Part shown: piece after piece, positions 49,042 through 59,382 of the stretch | Layout: each line of letters opens with the position of its first letter | How positions within the stretch are numbered: position 1 is the stretch's first letter | Program-made: the position numbers and the translations under genes | Assembly (NCBI GenBank): GCA_963576725.1 | Contig: OY755240.1 | Coordinates: 16,222,440 to 16,286,439 of the forward strand | Direction of reading: 5' to 3' | Source: Azorinus chamasolen | Lineage: Eukaryota > Mollusca > Bivalvia > Cardiida > Solecurtidae | Length of the DNA: 64,000 bases | Notes under the pieces: generated by a model | Told to the model about the DNA's origin: nothing | Database searches by the model: none | The model's input: only the letters and a program-made list of their open reading frames with translations

Positions 49042-49230
49042 ATTAACTCCTCACCTACATGGGTGTCCATGTAAGACCTAATGACAGCATAAATAGTTGT
49101 CAGCTAAATTATCATAATAACACATGAACACATACATTTTAGTCAATGACAGAAACTGTAGAATGAGAACTATATTATTTGATAGGCAAACGTAGCCGTC
49201 ATATCCGTGTTTGCGCTGTGTGTGTATAAA
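49042..49230 (-). mobile_element. T2 MITE, hairpin mostly deleted
   Basis: TTAACTCCTCACCTACATGG; the hairpin is reduced to GGCAAACGTAGCCGTCATAT. Confidence 0.65.
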
Positions 49231-49449
49231 TAAAAACAACACCAAAGACGTCTCTCTGGCGTGAAGGGTTGACAGTAAATCGAAAATTGAAGCAGGGGTA
49301 ATCAGGTGACTACAAGAGTACACATAACTTTGACCCAATTATTAGAGCCGTGCACACGAGGCACATTAGAATAGGTTATATATTATCAATTTCAGCCGGC
49401 AAAATCATTTGTAAAGTACTCTAGTTTTAGTTTCCTTTGCCTTACAAAG

Positions 49450-49727
49450 TCGACCTTTGACGCGTTTTAACAGCCTTGCAAACAGAGAAGACCATGCTCA
49501 GACGGCTCATGTAGGATCCGTCTGATCAGGGTCTGCTCTGTTTGCTTATAGGATTATATATCTGATACTACAATTTCTGCTATGGTCAAACAATCCCATG
49601 TTCATATACCCTTATAAAAACAGCTAATAATTATTCATATACCATTAGAAACAATCAGCTAATTATTATTCATGATGTCATTACGTTTTACATGAATATT
49701 TATCTGGCTGAGGGTTACATCATATTT
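49450..49727 (+). mobile_element. T2 MITE with tandem duplication in the tail
   Basis: Hairpin at 49477-49545. CAGCTAATAATTATTCATAT and CAGCTAATTATTATTCATGA are near repeats. Ends TGGCTGAGGGTTA. Confidence 0.75.
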
Positions 49728-49923
49728 TAGGTCGCTGAGAGTATTTTGTCAAGTTACAATTTAATGATTATACGTAGTGATAAATTAATTCCAAACAGAC
49801 ACCTTGTCGCCAATCCATTGCATGTTTAATTGTTCGTTTTTTACACTAAAATGTACAACCTGTCTTCTGAAATAAATTCTGAACATTTTGTATGTGGTAA
49901 TTCATTATTGCATACAGTAAATA

Positions 49924-50127
49924 CAGTAAAACCCCACTAATGCGACCACCTAAAAGAGGTATAATTATGGGTGCTAGGTGCAGGTGGTAGCTTAATGCAG
50001 GAAAACGTAATGCAGAAAGCTCCTAGAGGAACGTTCTGCATTACTTTTTTCCTGCATTAAGCAACCACCTGCTTATAAAGACATCCATGCTTATTCATCA
50101 AGTGGTCGCATTAGAGGGGTTCTACTG
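49924..50127. mobile_element. P2 MITE, full copy
   Basis: TA flanks (49922-49923, 50128-50129). CAGTAAAACCCCACTAATGC to GGGGTTCTACTG. Confidence 0.9.
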
Positions 50128-50169
50128 TAATTATATACAAATACATTGTGGTTTCAAGTTTGTTTTGCT

Positions 50170-50340
50170 TGAACTCATTAGCTCATAAATATATTAATTT
50201 TGCAATGGCAGAAACTGTAAAATCAGGTCAATGTAATTCCATAAGCAAACAGAGCAGACCCTGATCAGACGGCTCCTATAGGATCAGGGTCTACTCTGTT
50301 TGCAAATGTGTCAAAGGCGTCTCTACCAGGTCATGTTTAA
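50170..50340 (-). mobile_element. T2 MITE with loop-proximal arm missing
   Basis: GCTCATAAATATATTAATTT, hairpin where CTCCTATAGGATCAGGGTC shows loss of about 14 bp; ends GTTTAA (TTAA 50337-50340). Confidence 0.75.
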
Positions 50341-50562
50341 CCCATTTGCACCCAGTGGATTCTTTCATGTTTATATATTGGATTGGTCCATTTTTTATCT
50401 AAGGGGTGCCTGGTCTATATTTTCAATTTCGTTTTGTTTTATATTGAAATTCCTATTAGCAAACAGTGTAAACTCTGATCAGACGCATTATGCGGCGTCT
50501 GATCATAGTCTACACTGTTTGCATACGTCCCATATATGGGATCGTGGGAGCAAATGGGTTAA
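50337..50562 (+). mobile_element. T8 MITE, single copy in window
   Basis: TTAA at 50337-50340 and 50559-50562. Ends CCCATTTGCACCCAGTGG and GTGGGAGCAAATGGG. Hairpin GCAAACAGTGTAAACTCTGA to complement with the short tip GACGCATTATGCGGCGTC. Confidence 0.85.
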
Positions 50563-50984
50563 TGGAAATATGATTGTGTTATAGACAGATGATTTCAAAC
50601 ATGCACATGGTAGTTTTTCATTTCTCGCCTATTTATAATAAGTACAATTAATATAATGAATGATATGGCGCGTCTTTTAAATGCATATAGTATTTTATCC
50701 TTTATTTAGCGCATAGCAAATAGTGCCATACGCTTAGATATCAAGCATGGCTCTGCAAGTAATGTCAAGTGTATACATGCATCTCAGACCTAATAAACAC
50801 AAATGCGTAACTATTTATTTTATGACAACACACGCGCAACTATTTATTTTACAAGTAACAATCAAATACGTTAATGATCTGATAGATTCACGGGTTGATC
50901 ATGAAAAAATCAGCAAGAAATAAAACCCAGCAATAAACTAAAAAAACCCAACCTATTGCGCCCGTTGGTGAATCTGTAAATTAC
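50563..50984. other. Unassigned
   Basis: GCGCAACTATTTATTTTA-like words recur near 50805-50853, a short direct repeat. No gene seen. Confidence 0.35.
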
Positions 50985-51035
50985 CTATGCAAACAGTTTT
51001 TATATCACAATGAGACATCAAGTAACTCGAGGTAT
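50985..51035. repeat. T6/T7 hairpin trace
   Basis: TATGCAAACAGTTTTTATAT then GAGACATCAAGTAACTCGAG. Confidence 0.4.
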
Positions 51036-51094
51036 TATCAGATTCGCGATTTGAATGTGGGATAAGCTTGCCATTGGGTATCCACACACCTGAT

Positions 51095-51347
51095 TTAACC
51101 TTTTACTCCATAAATACGCCTTTCTACCCCTTTGCCAACAGAGTAGACCCAGATCAGACGGCTCCTATAGGAGCCGTCTGATCAGGGTCTGCTCTGTTTG
51201 CTTATGGTGTGATATAGATATGATTCTACAGCTTCTTCCATGGTTTAAACCTCCTGTGTCCATGTGCTATTACAACAAATTAATCTGATCAATATCCATG
51301 ACATCATTATTTTTGACATGAATATTCATGGAGGAGGAAAGGGTTTA
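51095..51347 (+). mobile_element. T2 MITE, reference-quality copy
   Basis: TTAA 51095-51098, CCTTTTACTCCATAAATACG to GAGGAAAGGG-TTTAG. Perfect inner stem around CTCCTATAGGAG; tail ATCAATATCCATGACATCAT. Confidence 0.9.
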
Positions 51348-51354
51348 GCTCCCC

Positions 51355-51560
51355 AGTAGCCTTGTTTGTCTACTGACCGTTCCAAGGCGATGCTCCTGTT
51401 TCCACCCTATGGCATACTTTGTTATTTTTTTTTATGTCTTCTTGTGCTTTTCGTCACGTTTTGTCTTCTATGTGTTCTGTTTCGTGTTGATGGTGTTTGG
51501 TACCGTTCACTTTTGTGTTTGGCGCTCAAAGCTATGACCTTTGTCCCCACATTTAACCCT
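51355..51560. repeat. Diverged dispersed repeat, partner of 42221
   Basis: GACCGTTCCAAGGCGATGCT, then T-rich DNA and TTTTCGTCACGTTTTGTCTT. Same order of words as 42221-42470. Confidence 0.5.
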
Positions 51561-51777
51561 TTGCGCCATGAATATCTATGTAAGATCTGATAGATCTATG
51601 AATATTAATTAGCTTAATATTTACTGTAGCATAAGACCAAGAACATATTTGACTGGTAAAACCTACACAATTATATTATCTACATGTATATTACACCATA
51701 AGCAAACAGAGCAGACCCTTATCAGACGGCTCCTACAGAAGCCGTCTGATCTGGGTCTACTCTATTTGCAAAGGCAC
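51553..51777 (-). mobile_element. T2 MITE
   Basis: TTAACCCTTTGCGCCATGAA, hairpin at 51702-51770; right end lost. Confidence 0.78.
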
Positions 51778-52024
51778 ACTTCTGTACGCTGACTTACTCG
51801 TGATCACATTTGGACACAATGCAATGATCTCATTCGATTCCCTTATTGATCTGTAAAATATCGCTTGTTGCAATTTTCGATGTATTTTGTCACATCTTTA
51901 CCCTAAAAATACAGTAACAAACTGCCTGGAAACTGCATAGACTACTAAGTACACATCTGGATCCAATCTGTTTGCATGCATAATTAATGTAAGATTCGGC
52001 TTTGGCAGTGGAATACAGAGAAAC
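51778..52024. other. Unassigned, with a T7-like trace
   Basis: ACACATCTGGATCCAATCTG then TTTGCATGCATAATTAATG at 51952-51990 recalls the right arm of T7. Confidence 0.35.
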
Positions 52025-52146
52025 TTATCTTACACGACCTTTACCTGTTCAATATTCATGTGTGAAATAATGACATCCTACAGGAGGTCTGGTTCTACTC
52101 TCTATGCAAAGACGTGAAAATGCGTTTATATGAAGGAAGGGGTTAA
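52025..52146 (-). mobile_element. T2 MITE with large internal deletion
   Basis: TTTACCTGTTCAATATTCAT joins TCCTACAGGAGGTCTGGTTC and ends GAAGGAAGGGG-TTAA. Confidence 0.75.
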
Positions 52147-52218
52147 GCAAAACGTCTGGGTCTAGTACAATATACCGATGACAGAATACTTTTCTTAACG
52201 TCTGGCTTTAACAATTTA

Positions 52219-52434
52219 CAGTAGAAACCCGCTAATGCGACCACTTAAAGACTATAACCATAGCTGCCTTTATAAGCAGGTGGTTGCTTAATGCAGGACG
52301 AAAGTAATACAGAAAGCCCCTATAGGAGTTTTCTGCATAACTTTCGTCCTGCATTAAGCTACCACCTGCCTCTACCACACAGATTCACAGATTTATGCCC
52401 CTTTTTGGGAGGTCGCATTAGAGGGGTTTTACTG
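52219..52434. mobile_element. P2 MITE, full copy
   Basis: CAGTAGAAACCCGCTAATGC to GAGGGGTTTTACTG with TA flanks; core around GAAAGCCCCTATAGGAGTTTTC. Confidence 0.9.
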
Positions 52435-52444
52435 TAATTCAAAT

Positions 52445-52535
52445 ATACGTATTTTAACGCCTTTGCATGATGAGTAGACCCAGATCCTGTAGGATCCCTC
52501 TTATTTGGGTTTGCTCTGCCATGCAGACCTATACT
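52445..52535 (+). mobile_element. T2 hairpin fragment
   Basis: GTATTTTAACGCCTTTGCAT, then AGACCCAGATCCTGTAGGAT and GGGTTTGCTCTGC. Confidence 0.55.
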
Positions 52536-52556
52536 TAGACACCAAGTTGATGGCCG

Positions 52557-52785
52557 CTTTACCCCTTCCCTCATATTGACGACTTTTGACGACTCTGTAA
52601 AAGTCACTTTGTGAAACCATTGTGATAAATAGAGCATTTGCTCCTATAGGAGCAAATGCTCTATTTATCACAATGGTTTCAAACTACAAAATTCTAAAAG
52701 TTTCCTTTCCCCTAGTTAATGCTCCTTTTCGGTAGATTTATTCAAAGAGGTTGTATCTAAAAATAGCCTATGAGGTAATGGGTTA
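52557..52785 (+). mobile_element. T3 MITE, full copy
   Basis: TTTA left, TTAA right (52782-52785). CCCTTCCCTCATATTGACGA to GCCTATGAGGTAATGGG; perfect hairpin at 52619-52681. Confidence 0.9.
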
Positions 52786-52810
52786 AGACATGTCCTACTG
52801 TAATAACTGA

Positions 52811-52989
52811 AATATATCTTTACCCCTGTTATAATAAGCTCTCATTAACAACACTGCTTATTTAGTTCTAAATATACCTTTACCCCTGTTATAACAAGAT
52901 CTCATTAACAACACTGCTTATTTAGTTCTAAATATATCTTTACCCCTGTTATAACAAGCTCTCATTAACAACAATGCTTATTTAGTTCC
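52811..52989. repeat. 60-bp tandem repeat, three units
   Basis: Unit includes AATATATCTTTACCCCTGTT, ATAATAAGCTCTCATTAACA and ACACTGCTTATTTAGTTCTA. Units differ by only a few bases each. Confidence 0.95.
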
Positions 52990-53014
52990 GATTCCTGAAT
53001 CTATCTGTTGCCTG

Positions 53015-53100
53015 GGTGTCAAACAGCTTCGACCTTGACCAGTCGACAGATTACTCTGCGTCTGATTTGGATCCAAACTGGTTGGAAATGTCAATGGGAG
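53015..53100. mobile_element. T6 hairpin, diverged
   Basis: GTCAAACAGCTTCGACCTTG pairs loosely with GATTTGGATCCAAACTGGTT. Confidence 0.5.
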
Positions 53101-53361
53101 TTGCAGATGGCATGACGCGGGCTCACTAAAACACTGAGAGGTCTATAAGATCGTATATCTATTATCAACGCTAGGGTTGTGCAATTACAACACTGGATAA
53201 TTATCTTAGATGAGTTGTCATACTTCAATCAAACATATGCTAGAAGCTATTGTTTAAAGTTATAGCTTATGTGATTAATAAATTGGCCAATAATTCGTAT
53301 GAACTGATCGACCTTCTAAAAGAATATCAAAGACTTAATCAGATGAGTATAGCTGTATTAA
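53101..53361. other. Unassigned
   Basis: No gene or repeat recognised. Confidence 0.35.
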
Positions 53362-53569
53362 CTGCAGAGGAGCCTGTCTTAAGCGACCTTATAATAATTT
53401 GACAAGGAAATCTTTAAGGGCAAGGGGTTGCTTAATACAGGTCAAACGTAATGCAGAAATCTCCTATAGGAGCTTTCTGCGTTACTTTTGACCTGTATTA
53501 AGCTACCACCTGTCTTATAGACCCATAATTATACCTCTTTTTGATGACCGCTTAAGACATGTTATACTG
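53362..53569. mobile_element. P2 MITE
   Basis: TGCAGAGGAGCCTGTCTTAA (start mutated) to CATGTTATACTG. Core GCTTAATACAGGTCAAACGT to complement. Confidence 0.8.
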
Positions 53570-53715
53570 TAGCCGTATTAACTACAGTCATAAATTACAA
53601 AACCACTTGACTACTATTATTTTATCCACTTGATTGTTATTATTATATTCACTTGATTGTTATTCTTTCAGCCAAAGAGACGCCTTTAGTAACCCAGGTT
53701 ACAAAAGATGACTCT

Positions 53716-53946
53716 ATACCCACTACATCATGAATACTCAATTATGAAATAATGACATAAAATCATTGTTATAACAGCACATGTAAACATGAAGTTTTGC
53801 CATGGCAGAAACTGTAGAATCATATATTTTATAGTATAAACAAACAGAGCAGATCATGATCAGACGGCTCCTACAGGAGCCGTCTGATCTGGGTACACTC
53901 TGTTTGCAAATGTTTAGTATGGCGTGTTTATGGAGCAAACGGTTAA
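53716..53946 (-). mobile_element. T2 MITE
   Basis: CTACATCATGAATACTCAAT, perfect inner hairpin at 53840-53907, end GAGCAAACGG-TTAA. Confidence 0.82.
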
Positions 53947-54102
53947 ACAGCAATCGTTTGATCTGGGTCGTGTCTGTTTGTAAATGTGTCCAAAGTGTCT
54001 GTCCGGTAAAATAGTTTATTGCTTTATACACGATTTTAATAAATATACAGTTCGTTTGTGAATAATAGAACAGTAACATTTCGCCTATATAGATGCTGTA
54101 TA
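53947..54102. other. T2 right-arm trace, else unassigned
   Basis: CAATCGTTTGATCTGGGTCG then TGTCTGTTTGTAAATGTGT at 53951-53992 is a second copy of the neighbouring hairpin's right arm. Confidence 0.45.
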
Positions 54103-54405
54103 TAGTTGAACTTCGATATCTCGAACTCGGATAACTCGTACCTCGGGATAATTCGGACTCAAAGTTCGGTTCTTTCAATACTTACAATACAGAATTGCTC
54201 TTATACTACGCATATCTAGAAACGCACATGACAGCTTAATGCAGTCTAAAATAATGCTGAAAGTTCCTACAGGATCTTTCAGTATTACTTAAGACCTGCA
54301 TTAAGATGTGAAATTGTCCAAATTAGAAATCGGATAACTCGAACTTCTGTTATCTCGAACTAATTTGCATGGTCCCTTGAAGTTCGAGATATCGAAGTGC
54401 AACTG
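54103..54405. mobile_element. P3 MITE, full copy
   Basis: TAGTTGAACTTCGATATCTC to GATATCGAAGTGCAACTG with TA after. Core GCTTAATGCAGTCTAAAATA to complement. Confidence 0.88.
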
Positions 54406-54621
54406 TATTTACATAACATGTGCATATCTTTGAAACATATATTAATGACGTTTGTTGTCTTTGATAGTGAATACAAACATGTATACTTATGAGTGTTTTG
54501 TACTCAACAGTTGTGATGTGTGTCATAAAAATTATCAATGTGCTTCATGATACACCAGTGTTTTTTGTAAATACGCAGTCGTGATGATTTGTGATGCTTT
54601 ACTAAATCTTAAAAGTTATGG

Positions 54622-54853
54622 TTGACTATTTCCATCATGAATATTTATGAAAGAAATAATGACGTCATGAATATTAATTAGATTAATTTGTTAAAGTTAC
54701 ACATGGACACAAGGATGTTTGGCTATTGCAGAAACTGTATAATTATACCGATGTTATATCATAAGCAAACAGAGCAGACCATAGGAGCCGTCTGATCTGG
54801 GTCTACTCTGTTTGGAAAGGCGTAGAAATGCGTATTTATGGAGTAAACGGTAA
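54622..54853 (-). mobile_element. T2 MITE, one hairpin arm deleted
   Basis: CTATTTCCATCATGAATATT, then GCAAACAGAGCAGACCATAG joins AGGAGCCGTCTGATCTGG; end GAGTAAACGGTAAA. Confidence 0.75.
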
Positions 54854-54950
54854 ACTGTAGTTCTTAATGCATGGCCAAAGTTATGCACCAAGTTCCTATT
54901 GGAGCTTTCTGGATAACTTAAATGAATGGGTCACTTAGGAAATGCTCTCT
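54854..54950. mobile_element. P2 core remnant
   Basis: TTCTTAATGCATGGCCAAAG to GGAGCTTTCTGGATAACTTA. Confidence 0.5.
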
Positions 54951-55562
54951 ATTTTATATAGTTCTTCTCTAAGATACAAATTATGTAAATTGCAAAATCC
55001 TTCAATGTTAGACGCACCGAATATTTTCATACGACCTCGATTTAAGTTTCAAATTTACACGATAGAATGGTGTAATTCATAAAATAAATTGACTACAATG
55101 TTTTCCTTGTATTTATTAATACGAAACTTTGAAAACCCTTTCCGTAATTACATACCCCATATCGGAAGTTCTCACAGTACTAGTTGGTAGTCTGCTGTGC
55201 AAGATATCGCTTTCACGCCACTGCAAAGACAGACAGATTGAGAAATAAGCAGGCAGGTAATGTGCAAAAGGTCATGTGACAGATGAGACTAGTGTTAACG
55301 GTCACGGGCCGAATTCTGCCACTAGACAACAGATCAAAAGAGTTCTCTCGAGTAACCCTAGTGCAATGATTCTACTCTAGTTACAAAACCAGCTGGTAAT
55401 TGACAGAAAATGTAGCAACTTTGAAACTGAAATCTATTATAAAGATATATCGCCTTCTTTTTTCGCTATTCTATAGAGACATGATGTATAGTACAACATT
55501 TCAAGGACATATCAAAACGACACCCGTGGATGGATTTATTTCATTGACGTTCGTATGTTTAA
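54951..55562. other. About 600 bp of unique sequence
   Basis: No repeat family and no strong exon. An open stretch near 55400-55560 (plus) has no usable splice pair. Confidence 0.4.
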
Positions 55563-55999
55563 TTAACCATTTACTCTATGCACATTCAGGCGAGAACTAA
55601 TGACACCGTGAATATTAATTCAATTATTTTTTATTATTAACCATTTCACCACCGAAGTCGCATAAATGCACCACGACAAATAGTGCAGTCCCTGATCAGA
55701 CGCCGCCTTTTCAAGGCGGTGTCTGATCAGGGACTTCACTTTTTGTCTCAATCTCTATTCCTATACATGTACTTTATTCCTTTGAAATTTGCATTTATTT
55801 ATCTCACTTCCTTATTGTACCGAACGAGTTAACAGAAACTTGGATTGCAGACGACAATTAGAAATTTGGCTCCGAAAGGGTTAACAAAATATGGAGAATC
55901 GAATATGCATTATATCCAAAGCAAATTCCATCTGATCTGGATTTACTCTGTTTGCAAATGCAACTGTTTAGAAGGGCGTATTATGGGGTATAGCGTTAA
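55563..55999 (-). mobile_element. T2 MITE split by a nested T5
   Basis: TTAACCATTTACTCTATGCA to GTGAATATTAATTC, then T5, then the second arm CATCTGATCTGGATTTACTC and end GGTATAGCG-TTAA (55996-55999). Confidence 0.78.
55637..55884 (+). mobile_element. T5 MITE nested in T2, full copy
   Basis: TTAA at 55637-55640 and 55881-55884. Ends CCATTTCACCACCGAAG and GGCTCCGAAAGGG. Hairpin AAATAGTGCAGTCCCTGATC to GATCAGGGACTTCACTTTTT around CCGCCTTTTCAAGGCGG. Confidence 0.92.
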
Positions 56000-56023
56000 T
56001 AGTTTATCGCCCAAAATGCCCTA

Positions 56024-56252
56024 TTAACCCATTACCTCATAGGCTACTTTTAGATACAACCTCTTTGAATAAATCTACCGAAAAGGAGCATTAACTAGAG
56101 AAAAGGAACATTTTAGAATCTTTTAGTTTGAAACCATTGTGATAAATAGATTATTTGCTCATTTAGTAGCAAGTGCTCTATTTATCACAATGGTTTCACA
56201 AAGTGACTTTTACAGAGTCGTCAAAAGTCATCAATATGAGGGAATGGGTTAA
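56024..56252 (-). mobile_element. T3 MITE
   Basis: TTAA at 56024-56027 and 56249-56252. Hairpin centre diverged (TTTGCTCATTTAGTAGCAAG). Confidence 0.86.
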
Positions 56253-56314
56253 ATCTTCGTCCTTTTCTCTTGAACGTAACATTGAAAACCCTCAACGTTG
56301 CATCCTGTGTATAT

Positions 56315-56500
56315 TAACCATTTACTACATCTATGCTGTCTTTGCAAACAATGAAGACCCATATCAGATGACTTATTTTGGAACTGTATGACCAGGATCT
56401 ACTCTGTTTGCTTATGAATTCATATAAATTCTACAGTGTCTGTCATGGCAAAAAGTTTCTATGTTCATACCCTACTATACGAAATCATTCATAATATAGG
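56315..56500 (+). mobile_element. T2 MITE, diverged
   Basis: TTAACCATTTACTACATCTA, hairpin remnant GCAAACAATGAAGACCCATA to GGATCTACTCTGTTTGC; tail fades near 56500. Confidence 0.65.
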
Positions 56501-56632
56501 TCTAAGTCCAATATTGGTATTTTCAAATTAACAGTCACGTGCATGCTTTACATAATTATCATATTTCTCATGGCTATATTTCTCAAAAGTGTCAGTGCTA
56601 CCATGGGTCGATGCTATTTCAATTTATTTCAG

Positions 56633-56711
56633 ATCAACGACGTGTTTCCCGGCACAACATTCTGTTTGTGTCATTATGAGGCGCCAACTCAATTCATTGT
56701 TTGGCACTGAG
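56633..56711 (+). CDS. Weak plus-strand exon candidate
   Basis: The acceptor TTTCAATTTATTTCAG is strong and the donor CTGAG|GTAAAT is good. The 79 nt in between are GC-richer than the flanks and open in one frame (STTCFPAQHSVCVIMRRQLN then SLFGTE), starting with one base and ending on a full codon. No partner exon was found within the window on this strand and no family is recognised. It could be an isolated chance match. Confidence 0.3.
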
Positions 56712-56790
56712 GTAAATACCCGTATGATTCAATTACATATACAGGAAAATTCTCCAATTCCGGCTCTAAAAAAAGTATCAGCATCGCTTT

Positions 56791-57034
56791 TGAACCCTTT
56801 ACTCCATGATTATTCATGTAAGAAATAATGACGTCATGAATATTACTCAGATTAATTGTTATATTAGAACATGGACACATGATGGCCGTAGCGGAAACTG
56901 TAGAATCATATCTATATTATATAACAAGCAAACAGAGCAGACCCTGATCAGACGGCTCCTACTGGAGCCGTCTGATCTGGGTCTGCCCTGTTTGCAAAGG
57001 CGTAGAAAGGCGTATTAATAGAGTAAAGAGTTAA
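56791..57034 (-). mobile_element. T2 MITE, near-complete
   Basis: TGAA-CCCTTTACTCCATGATTA to GAGTAAAGAG-TTAA (57031-57034). Perfect inner stem, centre GGCTCCTACTGGAGCC. Confidence 0.87.
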
Positions 57035-57190
57035 AGACAGACTATAGCTTAATGCAAGGTGACTGTCATACAGAAGTATTCACTGTGAGCTTTCTGCATG
57101 ACTTCCACTCTGCATTAGGCAGCCACCTGCCTAAAATATTCTAATTTGTTCTTCACTATAAATTCGAACTATCGACGATTGACTGTAATA
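57035..57190. mobile_element. P4 MITE, left end missing
   Basis: TAGCTTAATGCAAGGTGACT to CTCTGCATTAGGCAGCCACC; right end CGACGATTGACTG. Confidence 0.65.
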
Positions 57191-57419
57191 GATGTGCACA
57201 GTCAGATCTCTCTGGCAGTTAGACATAGAATGTGCATCAGTGATAGCAGTGACCGCTGGTGAAACAGGTGATTACACATGAGCTATTTCATAGCATGCCG
57301 AGGGAAGAGACGATCAAGCAGATCAAAGCTCCTAGGTAATGGCTGAGATCATGGTCACCTCAACAAATGTTTTCAAGAGGTTAATTGAAGGACCTCGGAT
57401 ATGTTACAAAGACACATTA
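57191..57419. other. Unassigned
   Basis: No gene or repeat recognised. Confidence 0.35.
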
Positions 57420-57566
57420 CATAAATAAATGATTAATTAAATTAATTAAATGAAATGAGTAAATAAAATGAATAAAAAGTTAGAGAGAATTAAAAAAGTA
57501 AACGAACGAGGGAATAGATATACATGTAGATATAAATAGAAATGAATGAATGAATGAATGAACAAA

Positions 57567-57625
<59 letters not shown>

Positions 57626-57642
57626 GATAAATAAGATAAATA
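57420..57642. repeat. (TAAA)n microsatellite with decayed AAAT/AATG flank
   Basis: A clean AAAT run lies at about 57564-57624; before it (AATG)n at 57540-57560 and irregular TTAA/AAAT DNA from 57420. Confidence 0.93.
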
Positions 57643-57656
57643 ATGTCCATTCTCTA

Positions 57657-57878
57657 TCAACCCATTCCCTCCTAGACTATAGACCCATCCTCTTTGAATA
57701 AATCTACCGAAAAGGAGCTTTTACTAGAGAAAAGGGACATTTTAGAACTGTTAAAGTTTGAAACCATTGTGGAGCAAATGTGGAGCAAATGTGGTCCACC
57801 GCTCTATTAACCACCATTGTATCAAAGAGTGACAATTACAAGGGTGTCAAAATGCGTCAATATGAGGGAATGGGTTAA
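57657..57878 (-). mobile_element. T3 MITE with rebuilt hairpin
   Basis: TCAA left, TTAA right (57875-57878). The hairpin is replaced by GTGGAGCAAATGTGGAGCAA, a short tandem repeat of the arm. Confidence 0.8.
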
Positions 57879-57946
57879 GCTAAACACCTATTTTAATAGA
57901 CATTCATATTTATCCATTTACAAAGGAGTTTCTGTACTTTTGTATA

Positions 57947-58164
57947 TTAACCCATGTCAAACCCATACGCGACTTGGTTTAAATTTCCAAACAGCTTGGA
58001 TCCAGATGAGATGCCGCGTAACTCGGCATCTCATCAGGATCCAAGCTGTTGGACAATTGGCCAAACGTTTCTCAAAGCTTGATCGAATCGGAAGTAGTCA
58101 AAATTGCACTAGTTTCAAATTTGAGCATACCTTATTATTTTTTTCACAGCAGGGCAAGGGTTAA
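57947..58164 (+). mobile_element. T6 MITE, reference copy
   Basis: TTAA at 57947-57950 and 58161-58164. Ends CCCATGTCAAACCCATACGC and CAGCAGGGCAAGGG. Hairpin CAAACAGCTTGGATCCAGAT to CATCAGGATCCAAGCTGTTG around GCCGCGTAACTCGGC. Confidence 0.88.
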
Positions 58165-58259
58165 ATGATTCATTTTCCTTGTGACTAAACCAGTGAAATG
58201 GGTCAGTAATATAATGTTGTAATATTAGAAATTTGTGTTGAATAACCTTAACGAACCGG

Positions 58260-58493
58260 CCTTAAAGGGCCATTACCTCATAGGCTATTTTTAGATCCAA
58301 CCTCTTTGAGTAAATCTACCGGAAAGGAGCATTAACTGGAGAAAAGGAAAATGTTTAGAATTTTGTAGTTCTGAAACCATTGTGATAAATAGAGTATTTG
58401 CTTCTAATGAGCAAATGCTCTATTTATCACAATGGTTTCAAAAATGACTTTTACAGAGGCGTAGAAAGGCGTATATATGGAGGAACGGGTTAA
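58260..58493 (-). mobile_element. T3 core with T2-type right end
   Basis: GGGCCATTACCTCATAGGCT, hairpin at 58375-58438, right end GTATATATGGAGGAACGGG-TTAA. Confidence 0.82.
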
Positions 58494-58499
58494 TTAATC

Positions 58500-58676
58500 G
58501 ACCATTCATTTATTAAACATAGGACTCCTCAAAAATGGACAAAAGTAATACAGAAAGCTCCTACAGGAGCTTTTCCCATTATTTTTGACCTACATGAAGC
58601 TACCACCGGCCTTACAGACCCATAATTAAACCTCTTTTTAATGGCCGCTTAAGACAGGGTCTATTGTATTCAGCTT
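58500..58676. mobile_element. P2 MITE, left end missing
   Basis: GACCATTCATTTATTAAACA, core GAAAGCTCCTACAGGAGCTT, right end GACAGGGTCTATTGTA. Confidence 0.7.
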
Positions 58677-58776
58677 TAGTCATAAAAAGATAGACGTCGG
58701 AATTTGATGCTGCAAACTCGGAAACATTTCCAAGAGTGCAAACACATGACAAGGAACTAGTTGATGACATATATAG

Positions 58777-58979
58777 TAAAATCCCTCTATTGCGACCACC
58801 TAAAAGAGGTATAATTCTGGGTGGTAGAGGCAGGTGGTAGCTTAATGCAGGACAAAAGTAATGCAGAAAGCTCCTAGAGGAGCTTTCTGCTTTACTTTTG
58901 TCCTGCATTAAGCAATCACCTGCTTATTACGACACCTATGTTTATTAATTAAGTGGTCACATTAGAGGGGTTCTACTGA
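58777..58979. mobile_element. P2 MITE, full copy
   Basis: TAGTAAAATCCCTCTATTGC to GAGGGGTTCTACTG; core from GTAGCTTAATGCAGGACAAA, centre GAAAGCTCCTAGAGGAGCTTTC. Confidence 0.88.
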
Positions 58980-59382
58980 ATAGTCAGTTGCGAGTTCACT
59001 CCTTTGAAATTTTTATCGAGTCAAAATTTAAAAAGGGCAAAACAGTCACATGCATATTATTGTAAAACCTCAAAGCTTATTGAATAACTTCTTGAATTTC
59101 ATAGTGATATTGTAGCATGCTTAGGTGTTTGGTGAAATTAATTTATTAAATAATTTTGCACAATCAAGCTTCGAAGTATGCCTTTAAATGTATGCCTTGC
59201 AGTTACGAAAACACTGTACAAGATCACAAAACGTGTTATGCAAACCGTATTTAACATATCATTGAAGTTATAATGGACAAATATAATGGGGTTTTTACAT
59301 TTCATTTTGTCAGTTCGGTATAGAAAAATGCTTGTAATATAACGGTTGTTAACTGCCAAGTATTATCACTGATGAACCTTCT
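58980..59382. other. Unassigned
   Basis: About 400 bp of unique AT-rich sequence. A 73-codon open frame on the minus strand (59138-59359) has no splice or family support. Confidence 0.4.

Noticed and set aside
4203..52681. Hairpins as transcription terminators or riboswitches
   Set aside because: They recur as cores of transposable elements with target-site flanks, in a eukaryotic context.
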